DNA from: Colius striatus
Lineage: Eukaryota > Chordata > Aves > Coliiformes > Coliidae
NCBI RefSeq assembly: GCF_028858725.1
Contig: NC_084769.1
Location: 8,991,501-9,055,500, forward strand
DNA: 64,000 nt
Reading direction: 5' to 3'
Part shown: piece by piece, positions 46,901 to 60,371 of the stretch
Numbering within the stretch: the first letter of the stretch is position 1
How the letters are laid out: every line of letters starts with the position of its first letter
Position numbers and translations under genes: made by a program
The notes under the pieces: model-generated
Told to the model about the DNA's origin: nothing
Seen by the model: the letters and a program-made list of their open reading frames with translations, nothing else
The model's database searches: none

Positions 46901-49900
46901 AGCTTAATTAAAAAATGATTAATTGCTAAAGATGAAAGGAAAAAACCTAAAAATATATGAACACTAAATACGTGGATTGCTTCAGATGTACGTGAAATTC
47001 CCTTTTACAGGCTTCTCATTCTGTATTCCTAATTTAAAAAGAGAAATGTATCTTGGAACCTGTGTTAGTTGTACTTGAAAAACGTGCGTTGACTAAAATT
47101 TGATCATATAAAAACCTGCTGCATTACAGCAAATTCCTAAAAGAAGTTGGAAATATTTTTCATGATGGAAGTGTATCTTTATTTTCTGTAGCCCAATTCA
47201 CATGAGTTTACAACGGGTGAGATTAACAGAGAATGCCATCCCTGGTGAACACCTCTGTGTATTCTTAGTAGCAGAATCACGTGTTGAACTATATAAATGT
47301 ATAGGATCTCAGGAGCTGTCAATATAGTTATACTACTCTCATGTTTGATTTCAGTGCATTTTCAAAAAGTTTAAACACTTTGTTATGTAAAATCCCATTC
47401 CATCCCTCAAATTACCTTAATTCATTACCTTCTTGCTGTGATAATTTAATTGAGGGAAGGGGTGTAAAGCTAATTTACTTTTCTTTTGCCATCCTAATAG
47501 TTCTCACTTTCTTTATTGAAAAAGTAATTACTGACTTTTGATACAATAACTGAGAAATTACTTTTTCTAATAACTCAGGTTATTGTATCATCATCACAGT
47601 AAAAATCATTGATGCACCAAAAAAAGATAGTTTTGCGACTTCAAATTAGTTTTAAATAGCTGATATTCCTATAAAAAGTTGTATTTCTATGATTACCATT
47701 TAACCTTCTGCAACAGATTTCACTCCTCTGTACAGAAGGTCATAATCTGGGAAAACGTTTACAAGTTTACTTTTCTGATATTTCACCTACTGCTTTTATG
47801 TGTTAAGGAGTGTCTTTAACTCTTTTAGACTAAATTTGTTGGTTTAAAAGAATTTATCTCTCCATTAAACATCTCTGAATGAAAAAAAAAAATAAAGAAA
47901 CAAAGATTTAATGATCTAAAAGCAGATCTCTTCTGCAATTACATAGATATATGCCATAAAACAAGGTTTAAGTGTTAAAAAAAGAACAATGCGGTGTTGA
48001 TAACAGCTTAAGATGATTACGAGAGGTCTATGTTAACTACTTTAAAAAATGAGAAAACTGGCACTTTAAAATGAGCATCAGAAGAATTACTATATAAGCA
48101 CTAGCACACTGAATAGGGGAGCAATTAAAGCTGATGCAAGGAGTTTTGGATTGCTCATATTACAGGCTGAAGGCACAATAAGAGGTACAGAAAATTGTGA
48201 CTTCTGGTGTATATAGAATAAACAATTGAATTTCCCTCTTGTGTTTGCCTAATTAAGTAATTCAGTGTAAATGCATTTTTATTGACATGGTCATCAAGCA
48301 AAATAAGCTATAAATTGAAATGTTTTTCCTCCCTTTGATTCTATTGTCAATAATTTATTTTGCATGTAATAATTAAATGTCCTCTTTAGAGGCCTGTATG
48401 TCTCAGGGTAAGTTAGAAGGAGTCATTGCACAGCCAAATGAGGAATGGATGTGTGGTAGTATGACAGGCTCCAAGTGTCAGATCCGGGGAACTTTGAAGC
48501 AAGGTATATTCAATGTAGGAAAGCAGGTGATGATGGAAAAAGAGAAAATTCCATCATCTATTTTTAGGACTCACTGCCTGATCTAGTGTTGTGTCTTTCC
48601 ATGACTTCAGTGGGCCAGAGTCCAAAGCACTTGGCGTTTTAGTTGTGTGTGGCACAATATACAAGAACACATTCCTGCACCTGACGTTGTGTCAAAAGTC
48701 TTCTCCAAAATGACAGACAGGATTTTTGAAGGGAAAACTGTGTAATACGGTATCATTCCATCTGATAATTATAGAACATTACCAAGCTTGCTTTATTAAT
48801 GATTATGACTGTAATTTGGCAAGATGAGAGCACCTTAGTAGTATTTAGGTAGTATTTTATTAATCTATGTATTAATAATAGCAAGAGTACTGCTTCATCA
48901 GGGAGCTTGAATACGTTTAGGATTTCATTATTGAAATGAGTCATTATCTGAAGTTAACAACAAAATAACTAAACCTGAAACCTTCTGGATGGTAAAACGT
49001 GGTCATCGGTATTTTTTCTATTCAGAAAGATAACTGATCAGATTTTCTTTCATTCTAAATTAGCTTCAGTCATGAAACTTGTTCCTCTTAGGGATAGTTT
49101 CTAGTACTAGTTTTAGGTGTACTGTGCTATTGTTGAGCCTCTGTAAATCTTAAGCTTAACGTTTGTATCTTAAGGTTCTGTTATCCAAGTAGTTTTTCCA
49201 ATGTGTGTGTAGTCTAATGGTCCCACTGAACGTGTTGAGGAGGAAGTTTCCAAATAACATGTAGCATGTGTGTTGCCTTAGTCATTGCAGTTCACATAAA
49301 TGACATCATCCTTCAGTGTGCATTGGACTTGGATTTCCATGACAGTATTAGCCACTCTTTCAATCATGCTCTCTCAACACAGTCCAGAAACATGGTTCTT
49401 GGTGCTTTTTATCAAGGATCTCTCCACATCTTTTCCACAAGTCTTGACTTGATCTTGTGTCCTTTATTGCCATTTATACTTTGATACCCAGTGTGAGATG
49501 CATCTATGTTAAAACCTGTGACTCAGTACTGAGTGCGCTCTGTGTCTCTCGTGGATGTATATGTTGACTTCCTATGAAATCCATTTCATAGTAAAACTCA
49601 GGCCAGATGCAGTGTGAACACAGACCATGTTTCCTGCTGGTCTGAGCTCTGAAACCTGTAGTCTCTGTCACCCTTGATTGGCCTCAACATAAAGGATCCT
49701 CTATGGCAGGAATGGAGGAGTCGGAAGAGAGGTCTTTGGCTTGAGGTTGCCCCATGCTGGTTCCCAGGATCCAGCTGTGGCTGCTAATGCTCAGTCAAAA
49801 CCATGTGTCTGTTAATGTGTTAGGAGACACAGTTTGAGATACAACAGTGCTGGGACAGTAGTTTTAAGGCTGCGTTATGGCATTGATATAGCCTCATGCA

Positions 49901-51656
49901 ATTGGTATTTTGTACCAGAAATGAGTGGACTTCTGCAGGAAGGAACTGATCTATTTAAAGCATGTTAGGTTGGGATGTAAATAGGAACCTTCAGGAGCTT
50001 TTGTAAAACATGATGTACCTTGGATGTTGCTTTGTATCAAGATCTCTAAATTATACTGTCTTTGGCAAGATTACTAGAATTGAGAAAAAGATTGCAGAGG
50101 AGTTTTATTGTCTTATGTCCACCTAAGACCAAAATTTTCTCTGTATTGTATCTCTTACAAAATACCAAAAGAAAATAGAGTCACAATATGTATCTCTTCT
50201 TTCTGGTAGAATTTAATCTCTTTGGAGATGTAAACTGAGTGATGTGTTCTTTACTTGCAGTATGGCTTCTCGAGACTTAAATTCATCATAATCAATGACT
50301 TGCACAGAACAGTGTACAATAATCCATTAATGTTTTTTTTATACAATTTAAAATAATATGGTGCACGTGTAATTGCTTATCCTCATCTTTTTTATCTTTG
50401 TTCTTAAATCCTAGCCTTTCTTTTTTTTTTCTACCCTTCTCTACAGTGGTGCACACATCAATACTAGGGGTGGAAAAGAAATTATGATGCACCACGTGCT
50501 TCCCAGGAGCTTTGGCTTAGTTAATGCTTGAAGTGTTATTTCTCTTCTATTGTGCAAGGTCATTCTCTCTTCTTTATGTGGTAAAAGACACCAAATGCTA
50601 TATGTTGCTTTTTGCCTCACATATTGTTTAAGAAATATGACATGTCTCAGCTCATGGATTTCCCAGTAATAAACTATATGTTTTCAGTGCTTCCTAAGTG
50701 GACAAGATGGTAATATCTTTGAATCAAAGGTATCGCAAATAGAGAGGTCTATCCCTGAAGACATATGTATCAAATGTTTAAAATGGAATAGGAAAAGACA
50801 GTAAAGAGACTCCCATCTGAAACATTTTACAATGAACACAGTTCACTTCTCTAAAGAACATTGCACTGTGTTTCACTGAGACAAGCTAAAGCTTGTGCTG
50901 TAATGATTTCAAATTGTAAAATATCACCAGGGTAGTTTATCCATGGCATAACTCTTTTGACTTCAATAGCCTTATGTATTTTGCACCAAAGCTCTGATTT
51001 GGCAGAAAGAAAGTAGTATATATTGTGACAGTTATGTTATCCCAGTGTAGTGCTGGCTTCAAAATGTGAAGAATAATGGCAGGGATGAAGGAGAGAAGCT
51101 TTGATGCCATTCGTTACATGTGACAGCAAGAGAAAACAGTTGACTTGCTTGAGCAATGTAGTCCTTATGGTGAAATTTAGCCAGTAAGAACATTTATAAC
51201 TTTATTAGGCACCTTTAATAACAAGCATACAAAGGTGTGTGGTCTCTGCACGTTTGTTTCAGTAGTGCTTCAGCACCAAGGAGAGTTTGTGTATCAACAA
51301 CCTCCATGCAGAGCTCTGAGTGAGCAGTTTTCAGATCTCTTGACAGCATTGCTTTATCAGTATTCTTAATAATGTGCAATGTAGTTGCTCTAGATACACT
51401 AATCAAGCTTCAGCTTCTGGTACGCAAAATGGGAAACAGATTTGTGACCAGCATTTTTAACCAGCTAAGGTAGCTTTGGAGGTTGACTTACCATCTGAAA
51501 AAAACATGAAAGATCCATCAGGCCAGAGAGAACATAACAGGGATCTGAAGACCGTAGCCTAATATGTAGCTGAAAATTTGAAGTCCTGGGTAGTACCTAT
51601 GTATATTTCATTCAAGTCCTCAGCAACTGCACTTACCTCTGAAATTCACCTTGATT
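43966..51656. other. About 7.7 kb without a confident gene
   Basis: AT-rich DNA. One exon-like stretch with a very strong acceptor (46657-46731) is listed separately. Other frames near 46400-46520 and 48390-48503 are discussed under rejected items. No repeats beyond short homopolymers were recognised. Confidence 0.4.
46657..46731 (+). CDS. Weak candidate coding exon after a very strong acceptor
   Basis: A long pyrimidine tract ('tttttttgtttgtttttccc') and 'ctgtag' (AG at 46655-46656) precede 75 bases ending at TGTGAG|gtgcaa (donor at 46732). In the frame starting at the first base there are 25 codons, including VHGRKQHLHRSLDSELACE, and both edges fall on codon boundaries. A second frame is also open and runs on to 46918, which lowers confidence. 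A preceding acceptor at 46398-46399 opens a 39-codon frame, but its donor is unclear. The product is not identified. Confidence 0.25.
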
Positions 51657-51733
51657 TGAGTAGGAGGTTGGACTAGATGACCTCTCGAGGTCCCTTCTAA
51701 TCTAAATGTTTTTTCCATGATTTTATGATTTTA
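51657..51733 (+). mobile_element. CR1 LINE terminal 3' tail, about 77 bp
   Basis: Begins near 'agtaggaggttggactagat' and continues 'gacctctcgaggtcccttct', then a diverged tail 'ccatgattttatgatttta' in place of the usual octamers. It is strongly 5'-truncated. 'Gacctctcgaggtc' differs from the 'gatctctaaaggtc' of the copies at 5259, 20507 and 60003, so it belongs to another subfamily. Confidence 0.93.
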
Positions 51734-54700
51734 TATTTAAATGATTGTTAAATTAGATTATTCTCTGATCCATTTCTTTGGTGCTCTGACCTGAGTTAGT
51801 GGAGTATGCTGTGCAGCTAATACTGTTAATGACTGGGGATGCAAGCTGGAGGAGTAGAACAAATTACTTTGATGTATTTCTAACAAAGGTTCCCAGTCTC
51901 TCTTGCATGTTCTACATAAGCAAGAAGGCTTTAAATGTTTTAAAATTGTAAAAATCTGAAAACCTCTTTAAATATTGAACCTGAAACGATAATTATGTGA
52001 TACTACAGTAATACATCCTTTTAAAGGCCAAGTCACAGTTCAGTATTTAGCAGAGTGTATCTTTGAAGCTGCGAGCCCAAACATTTGAGCTATGGTGCAG
52101 GTTCATTTGGCTCTGAAGTACAAAAGAGGATGACAAAAAATAAGGGAAAATAAGTCTCTGGGCTAAGTGGAAAGTCTGGAACAAGAAATCCTGCCTCTGA
52201 GATTTGGCTGCAAAACACACAGATAGCTATTTCGTCTGCTGTGTCTCTATAGACAAGAAAAAAAGTGATAAAGCTGTCATGTTACATCATCAAATGCAGC
52301 ATTCTTTATGGTTACATATGTGACTTTTTTCCCCTATAGGAAAGTTTTCATGACGTAAGGACATGAACTCAAACCACCTGGAAAGTGTATATCCTATATG
52401 TACACACTGACCTTTAATCACCAAAGATAATAGAATATAAAATCTACATTTGTATTAGGATTGTCATTCTGACAGGAAAGAGGAGTTCCTTTGTAGCTTA
52501 TGGCCTTTCTGACTTAAAATTTCATAACCAACTTTAATGCTACTGCTGTGCCAAAAGTGAAAGTACATGGTTTAACATTAATGAAACTTAGACTTTAGGT
52601 ATTCTCCAGAAAACTATTCTGAGAATTTTAACAGTGTTAAAAAATAGTCATTTCAGTAAATTCATTAATGATTCTCACTATTTCCTTCAGTTCTAAATTT
52701 TAAAGAATTTACCTTATGTAAAATATTTTCCATATTTGCCTCAAAGTGGACTTACAATATGTGTTGCTCCTGCAAATGTCTTTTCCACAGTGTACTGCAA
52801 CCATTCATCTTTTTTCTCTAATGGTTTTGCAAGACATTCTTCTGTTGTGACATACAAGCAATGTGCTGAATGGCCATGACTGGGGTGAGCCATGGTTTGG
52901 TGTCATTGCTGTTCTTCATTTAGTGAACTACAAAAATAAAAACTATAAATGATGTGAAAATAATTGGAGTGATCAAAGGCTTGATATGATGCCCATTCAA
53001 GCAGTGGGAATCTTCCTGCTGATTTCTGTCTGTTTTTGACCTCTCACTAGCTGATGGAACCTTGAATATATGCTGTATTTACAGTTGTTGTGGCCATCTG
53101 TTCCACTTGATTCCCATGACATTTTTAACATTAGATCTTGTAAGCCCTTAGGTTGAAGTTGACCATGTCTCGCTTTGCTTTTCCTATAGGAAATATGATG
53201 GTTCTTTAATCTTGACTAACAAATTTAGACCCTACAAATAATAATAAATTAATTAACATGACTTTATATATTCAAATTGGCTTGTTCACATATGCTAAAT
53301 GTACTTTACACTTATATTTCTATGTTAGGTCTTGTACAGGGCACATGCAATTGCCTGTTGAAACAGGATGCTCTGATACAATGAAATTGTGCATATCCTT
53401 GGAAATATAACTCATGTCATTCAACTTCATCACCTCACCTAGTTCCATTAAAAATAAGCAGAACTTGTTGACAGAGATTCAATATGTAGTATCTGAAGTT
53501 AAGCCATGCAACTAGTCTTAACAAAGACTTAAATAGTCTGCAGTTGTACATTTTCCAGTTGGGTACAAATGTTGTCATGGGAATGGATTAATGACCTGCC
53601 ATTTTCTGTCCTGGTTATAATTTTTTTTTCTTCCCAAAGAATGTCATATCAGAATTTTAATGTCTTGTATAATCTGTGAATTATATCATTGTGCTCTACT
53701 GCTTTGACCTTTTCTACATGCTGTAATTTGATTGAGTAGCCATTCCACTGCTCTCTTTTAAACTGCTTTATTAGCCCGTAGGGAACATGCGGACTGGGCA
53801 GACATTCAGAATGCACTCCACCCTCATTTTAACATCAACTGTCAGGCTTTTCATTACTTTACAGGGCTGTTACTCAGGTTTCATATTCATTAATTGGTAT
53901 CTAAAAAGGAAGTAGCTTTATCAAGGAACATTATAATAAGAGGAGCTTTGAAGGAATGAAGTGAATCAGAATAGCAAAAAGTCAAAGTAGTGTTGCATAG
54001 GTAACATTTCTTAAAGTAGTGTAACTATATGTTCCCAAATGACAGAGAATTAATCTCTGCTATGACAAAGGTGATATCAAAGTGGAAAAAGAAATAATTT
54101 TTCACCAGTTCTTGTAACGTTCTGGAGAATAGTACACTTGTGGTCTTAATGCTGTAATAATAGCAAAAGGTATGATGAATGTGAGATAGCACCAGACACT
54201 ACATTTTGAAAGGATATGGAAATAATGTTACAATGTTATCAATGCCACATCTGCGGCTGAATGACATCTGAGCATTAAAACTGTAAGAACAATGATTCGA
54301 TTTCATAGTGCTCCTCATGAGACTAAATTAATTCACTTCCTCTCATGCCTTTAGAGAGTGATGTCAGGAATCCGTGCAAGCACTTGTTCTTCTGGCATGT
54401 GCCAAGAGTGCTTTAGGTGCATTTTGTCCATCTATTTTAATCAACTTTAGCTTTTTTACTGTACAAATGAGCTCCATGAGCTCTTGTACTTACTGTGCAC
54501 TTTGAAACTGAAAAAAATCATAGAATGCACTGTGTCACTATGTCTGTGAAAGGTGGTTTGAAAAGAAGAATCAGTCGTGGCCAAGGAGAATCTAGTTTTG
54601 AAAAACAGCACTAGATTACGAGCACAAATTATTTGCAATGTAAACATAAATGTTTAGTTCTGGAGTTGACTCAGAGTCCTAATTCATAACTATTACAGCA

Positions 54701-55107
54701 ACTGTCCTTTTATCACTTAAAATTGGAAACAATTTTTAAGTCATAAGTGAAAGTGTGTGTATATCACTGAAATCAAGAAAAAATATTTTAAAATGTTGGA
54801 GCATATTTCTGACTCTTGACCCTGCTTGTGAACAGAAAATACTTTTAATTGCCAGCAACAAAAATATTCATCATGCAGAGAAACATCTGCCTTTTAAAGT
54901 CCATTAGTGAGAGACTTTAGAAAACTCTCAGCCTTTAGGCTTTTTCTTCCATTTGTGCTTTGTACCATTCCTTTCTTACCTTGGTAGTCCTTGAGTGCAA
55001 TGTTGTCTTGTCTGAAAGGGAGAGTATAAAGAGATTCTGTTTTAGGTGTGCATTTAGGCTGTACCATAACACATATAATTAATCTTTAAAGGAGGAGTTT
55101 TGTTTGG
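51734..55107. other. About 3.4 kb without recognisable features
   Basis: AT-rich DNA with no splice-supported open frames and no repeat that I recognise. Confidence 0.45.
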
Positions 55108-55684
55108 TTGATGAGGACTGGGTTAAAGATCAGTTGAGCAGTCTGGATGTACATAAATCCACGGGCCCTGATGGGATCCACTCACAGATGCTGACAGAGC
55201 TGATGGAATTCATTGCTAAACACTCTCCATCATCTTCAGTAAGTTGTGGAGAACAGGAGAGGTGCCTGAGGACTAGAGGAAAGCAAATGTCACTCCAGTC
55301 TTCAAAAAGGGCAAGGAGGAGGAGCCAGGTAACTACAGACCTGTCAGCCTCACGTCATTAATGTTTACAAATACATAAAGGGCAGGTGTCAGGAGAATGG
55401 AGACAGGCTGTTCACAGTCCTGTGAAAAAACAGAGTGGGCCGAGTGTAGGGTGGGCAAGGTGTCACAGAATCACAGAACATAAGAAGTTCCAAAGAAACA
55501 CAAGGAAGAATTTCTTCACTGTAAGGATGAGGGAGCACTGGAAGGGGCTGCCCAGATGGGTTGTGGAGTCTTCTTCTCTGCAGCTGTTCAAAACCCACCT
55601 GGACGAGTTCCTGTGTGACGTACTCTAGGTTGTCCTGCTCTTTTGAGACCCCTTCCAACCCTTAAAATTCTGTGATTCTCTGTG
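55108..55684 (+). mobile_element. CR1 LINE: reverse-transcriptase fragment joined to the 3' end by an internal deletion
   Basis: The left part (55108 to about 55357) encodes a reverse-transcriptase piece: LDVHKSTGPDGIHSQML, then after a frameshift near 55222 RTGEVPED, a TAG stop at 55274-55276 where the family has Trp, then KANVTPVFKKGK and NYRPVSLTS. It then jumps directly to the 3' region ('aatgtttacaaatacataaa') and runs to a tail 'ttctgtgattctctgtg'. The missing middle is most of the reverse-transcriptase domain. The junction shows the shared bases CTCA. The element is inactive. Octamer-like sequence in reverse orientation lies inside at 55463-55478. Confidence 0.9.
55463..55478 (-). repeat. 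Antisense CR1-tail octamers inside a CR1
   Basis: 'tcacagaatcacagaa' is two octamer units of a CR1 tail in reverse complement. It occupies the place where CR1 normally reads about 'ggggtaatgggataaagctg' between 'ggcaagg' and 'acataagaagttcc'. It is complementary to the host element's own tail at 55668-55684. Confidence 0.7.
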
Positions 55685-58600
55685 AAAAGAACTTTGATTT
55701 GGAAGTTTTTTGTGTTTTTTTTTTTTAAAGAATTGTTATATCACAATATGTTCAGATGCAATAATGTTCAAATACATTGAGGCTATGGTCATACAGCCTA
55801 TCATGTACATCCCATAAACTAGTTACTTTTCTGTAACTAGCCATACAAAAGTTACAAAAGTTTGCTGTGTTACATAATACTTCATGATTAAACATATTTG
55901 ATAACATTATATTCTGCTGAAGTTTGCCAGGTGCTGCTATCCTTATTGTTCTAATTAATATCCAATTTTTTGTGAAAACACAATTGCTACTCTGAAAATT
56001 TTGCAAATTAAATAAATATACAAGGAAAAAAAAAGAGCAAACCTGATCAGGTTACTGAGGTTTATTTTTAGGTAATCAGTTAAAAAAAAGCAAGCAGGAC
56101 AATTGGAAAATAAAGCTTCTGTTTCGAAATTCAGTCTGTTTTAAGAGATTATGTCCTTCTGATCATACTGTTCTTGCTGTAATGAAACTTGCATGGGCTC
56201 TGTGTGAGCCAGAAGCCAGTTAAGTTCAGATTAAGTTGATTAAAATTAATCTCTTGTTAAATTCCCGTTAGAATCCTATGATGGAAAGACCATGACAAAG
56301 CTATACATTAGTAAATCAAAATGTGATCTGTGATGATGCAAAGAGGGATTTGAAAAGAGATGAAGACAGTAAAAATGAATGGGAGGTTCAATAAAGGAAT
56401 ATAAATGATAGAGAATGCTTACAATTAAGGAACCATCCATCTTACCTCCTCCCATCAAACCTGAAAGATTTTCAGCTACTTTTCGACAAATATATTGGTA
56501 GCAGTCCTTTTGCAAATAAGAAACGGTCATAAGGGTTACAGAGCTGCTGTTATCTGTATATACTGGCACTGTAAAAGAATTGATTTCTGCCTCCTAGGCA
56601 GCCATGGCATTAAGCTGGAGCATCTACAGACCCCATTCTGTCTTGCTGTTTAGTCATATGCAAAGGAAGCTGAAAGCCTGTGTAGAAACCAGGCCTAAGG
56701 CTGAGCTGCCTACACATTGTGTCAAAGTGTGCTGCACCATAGAGATGCTGTGACCTGGCTTTGTGAGAATTAATCAGCCTTCAATTACTCTGTAGTACGT
56801 CTGCACTCTGGACACAGACTATAATTCCCATGTTTACATGTTTCCATGGGATTGATGGTTACAGACACAGAAAGTTTGAAAAAGAGACAACCTACTTTGA
56901 TAGATGCACAAGTATGTTCCCTGCAGTCCCTGGGACTCTTTGCATTCATTTGACTGGAAGTTCTGTTCAGCTCTAGTGTTTGCAGAGACTAAATCAGGGG
57001 AGAACGAAAGATTGGGTTTTTACTTATAACTACAAAACAAAAATATCTGTTCTAAGAAGAAAATCTTGCAGTTTCTTTCACTTCTTAGGATTTACATTAA
57101 AAGAAACCTTAGTAGCTTCTTTGTCTGATTTTAGTTTATTCTTTTTTTAGTATATTCCCTCTCTTTATTGCTATTCATTTTCTGTCTTTTCTTCATCTTG
57201 TGTACACTTACTAACCAATCAATGTCTCTCCAAAACTTCCCTAGAAGATTGTCTTTTACAATAATTTGCTATAATCACCTGCCTTAGTGATACACTGCAG
57301 AAGGCACAATAGCTCCAAAACCAGACAGACAATTGGTACTTATTTTCAGACCATTTTCATTTATATGATTTTTCTTGTTTTCCCCCCCTTCTTTCAAATG
57401 CCCATAAGTAGCTACTTGGCTCTTCCAAGGTCTCTTCTGTGTGACTCTGCCTTAGGAAGATGAATCACTGTTCTGACCTTCAGTTCTTTCTCCTCATTGT
57501 GATGAGGTAACTTTCCATTTTCTAAAACAGAAAGCTGTTTTCACTTGCAAAATCATTTTATTGTGTCAGTCAAATTGCACGAGTCATAGCAGACTGAATC
57601 TCTCTGATTTTCCATGAAGCCTAAGGGAACATTTAAAGAATCTTGCTTTGTGTGTGTGTGTATCAGGCTTTTCTTGTTTGCTTTTTGAGAGCTAACTCAA
57701 AGTATTTGCAACATAAATGCCTTTTTTGATTTGGTTTGGTTTTGTATGTTTCCATTAACTAGTTGAGTAATTTTGCAGCAGGTAGTTCATAGGGAGCTAT
57801 TTAAAGTCATGAATATGCACAGTCATTTGCCTTTGGTAAGAATTAGGTATTCTGACAGTTAGACATGTAAGAATTTCTTATTTAAGAGCAAGGGAAAACA
57901 TAGTTAATGTTTAAAAAAATGATCCTCTTTTTGGAGCCTACTAGAAAGCACATTTGACAGAGAGAGTTCTGTAACATTGCTAATGTTAACTGTATGTGTT
58001 TATTGCACTGAACTTCTAAAGGTAAAAAGGAAGGAAAATACTTATTAGAGTAAACTTCAGATCAAATTGGAGGAAAGAAATTTCTTTCCTCCCTTGTAGT
58101 TCAAGCAGTATTTCAAGAACAGTTTCTTATAGATGTCTGCTGCCTAATGCCTTTATGTATTCATATATTAATCTGTGCGTTGTAAGATTTTTAGTTACGT
58201 ATTTAAGCCTCCATTGCTATTTTAAACTTTACATAAACAAAGAAGTTTGGTTACTTGGATCCTTTTAACCTTTCCATAATTACAGTCTTAGAGCTGTCTC
58301 ACAGAAAAAGTCTGAAATATCAAATTTTAAACAGTGATTGTTATTGCCAGTACCACTGTGTTTTGCTTGTTATAGTGCTAACAAGTTTCATGCTTATCAG
58401 AGAGATGTCTCTGTCAGTTTACAAATGCATATAGGTAAATGAACTTGACTTGATTTTTTTGGCCATCTTTAGCTGAGAAACACATGAATTATGCTGAATT
58501 GTTTGAGCAGTTATTTTTCGATCTGGGAGAAAGACGGAAAAGAGTAAGAATATGTAACATATGGCCACTGATGTGACTCGAAGCCAGAATAACAGTATTG

Positions 58601-60002
58601 CAAATCAATTTTATTTGAGGATTTTTATAAGACTTTTTCCACTTTGGTGCAGTTTCCATGTAAAGCAGTATCAGTTGCATTTTTTTCTTTGTGACAAGAG
58701 CAAAGCAAAGTATTGATCTGGCAATGTTACATGACAGAAACCTAGAATGGTTTCAAGGTGAGTTATAATGAGGAATTAAGTTTTTTCCATATAGAGAATA
58801 TTACATTAAGTGTGTGTGTTGAGTCTCATCATCTATGTGTGCACACTCTAGTTCCTGGGGGTTGTCTCAGCCTGACAGATTGGGTGTACAGGGCCCAGCA
58901 GGAACATGTGTGCTGTGGGTTGCTGCAGTATCAGAAATACAGGGATATTTCTGTATGCATGTCCTAATGGTGATGACACAAGAACAACATGGGGAGACAA
59001 GAGATTGCCGTTGAGACTGTCTTCTCAGATGACATTCTCAGTGACCACTTGTAGGACATTGTCATGACTTCTGTGATAATTTGTGCTTTTCGTGAAGTCC
59101 TTTTTGACTGTACAGAGTTCCAAATATGAATCTGGGGTTTACTCACTTGAAATCCAAAATGAATGAATCACAAGTTAGCATTAAACGTGAACAATTTTAA
59201 CTCATTTTCATGTTCTTTTGAAGTCTGCTTCTTGATATTTTGAATTATCATTACAGTAAATTGTGTTATAAGTTTTGTTTCTGCTGAACCTCCTGTTCCT
59301 CTGCAGATTATTTCTCACCTTCAGAAGTGAGAAACTACTCATCTTTTCTTTGCACTGGTTTTCTCACTTCTTCCTTCTCTCCTCTCTTCTTTTGAAGAGG
59401 AATGTTAATTTCTTTAATTAGGGTATAATACTGAGGAGAGACAGACATTATTAGCAAATTGTATTTTATTAAATCATCATTACTGGTCTTTTCATTGCAG
59501 TGGGCCCAAGTCATTTGCTGTTGAAAACTACCACCCTCATTTATTACAAAGATCTCCAATAGTGACTTCTTTCCCATGTTATTTTTTTTTCTTCATTTTC
59601 CTCATAAGGAGTTGTTTAGAGTATGTTTCATTAGCTGTATTATAAGTAATAAACACAATTGCAGGTACTATTCTTTGTCATATGCAGAGTATTCCAGTAT
59701 TTCAAATTTTTGAAACTGATTTTAAACTGACTGCTCTAATTTGTAGTTCAAGACATACGTAATAGGCACATAGTGTGAAGAAACTGTACTCCTCAGAACC
59801 CTGTAGAGCAACTCACATTTTCAGAGAATTCTTCTCATATGCTTAGTTTTAATTGTTGGCCCCATGTTCTGGGTATGAACAACACTGCTGTTATTTGAGT
59901 ACCTTTTATAATTTTTCAAATTGGGTAAAAAACTCTGGAAAATTATAAGGAACAGGAAATGTGTTAGTTACTCTGTGTGTATGCAGTCTCCAACAACATT
60001 TA
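55685..60002. other. About 4.3 kb without recognisable features
   Basis: AT-rich DNA with a (TG)6 run at 57649-57661. Open frames at 55752-56006, 56276-56569, 58489-58680, 58758-58967 and 59335-59577 lack splice or family support. Confidence 0.42.
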
Positions 60003-60371
60003 TTCTAGAGGAGATGAGACTGAGGGGGGAATCTCATTAATATTTAAAAATATATAAATGGTGGGTGTCAGGAGGTTGGGGCATCCCTTTTTTATATTGT
60101 AGCTACCAACAGGACAAGGGGTAATGGGATGAAGCTGGAACACAACAAGTTCCATTTAAAGATAAGAAAAAATTATTTTACTGCGAGACTGAGGGAGCCC
60201 TGGCACAGGCTGCCCAGAGGAGTTGTGGAATCTCCCTCCTTGGAGGTCTTCAAGACCTGCCTGGACGTGTTCCTGTGTGACCTGATATAGGTGAACCTGT
60301 TTCTGCAGGGGGGATGGACTAGATGATCTCTAAAGGTCCCTTCCAATCCCTACCATTCTGTGATTCTATGA
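60003..60371 (+). mobile_element. CR1 LINE 3' end, about 370 bp
   Basis: Follows the CR1 3' region from 'gaggagatgagactgagggg' through 'caacaggacaaggggtaatg', 'cctggcacaggctgcccaga' and 'ggaggtcttcaagacctgcc' to 'ggatggactagatgatctct' and the tail 'accattctgtgattctatga'. It is 5'-truncated with no coding capacity. Its closest relatives in the window are the copies at 5259 and 20507. Confidence 0.95.

Noticed and set aside
48390..48503. Exon-like stretch between 'cctctttag' and AGCAAG|gtatat
   Set aside because: The acceptor is modest, and an internal consensus-like CAGG|gtaagt would cut it to 18 bases. Its phase does not fit the nearest candidate exon.
55104..55361. 85-codon open frame resembling a reverse transcriptase
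   Set aside because: It is a decayed CR1 ORF2 fragment with a frameshift and a nonsense codon, not a host gene; it is listed as part of the CR1.
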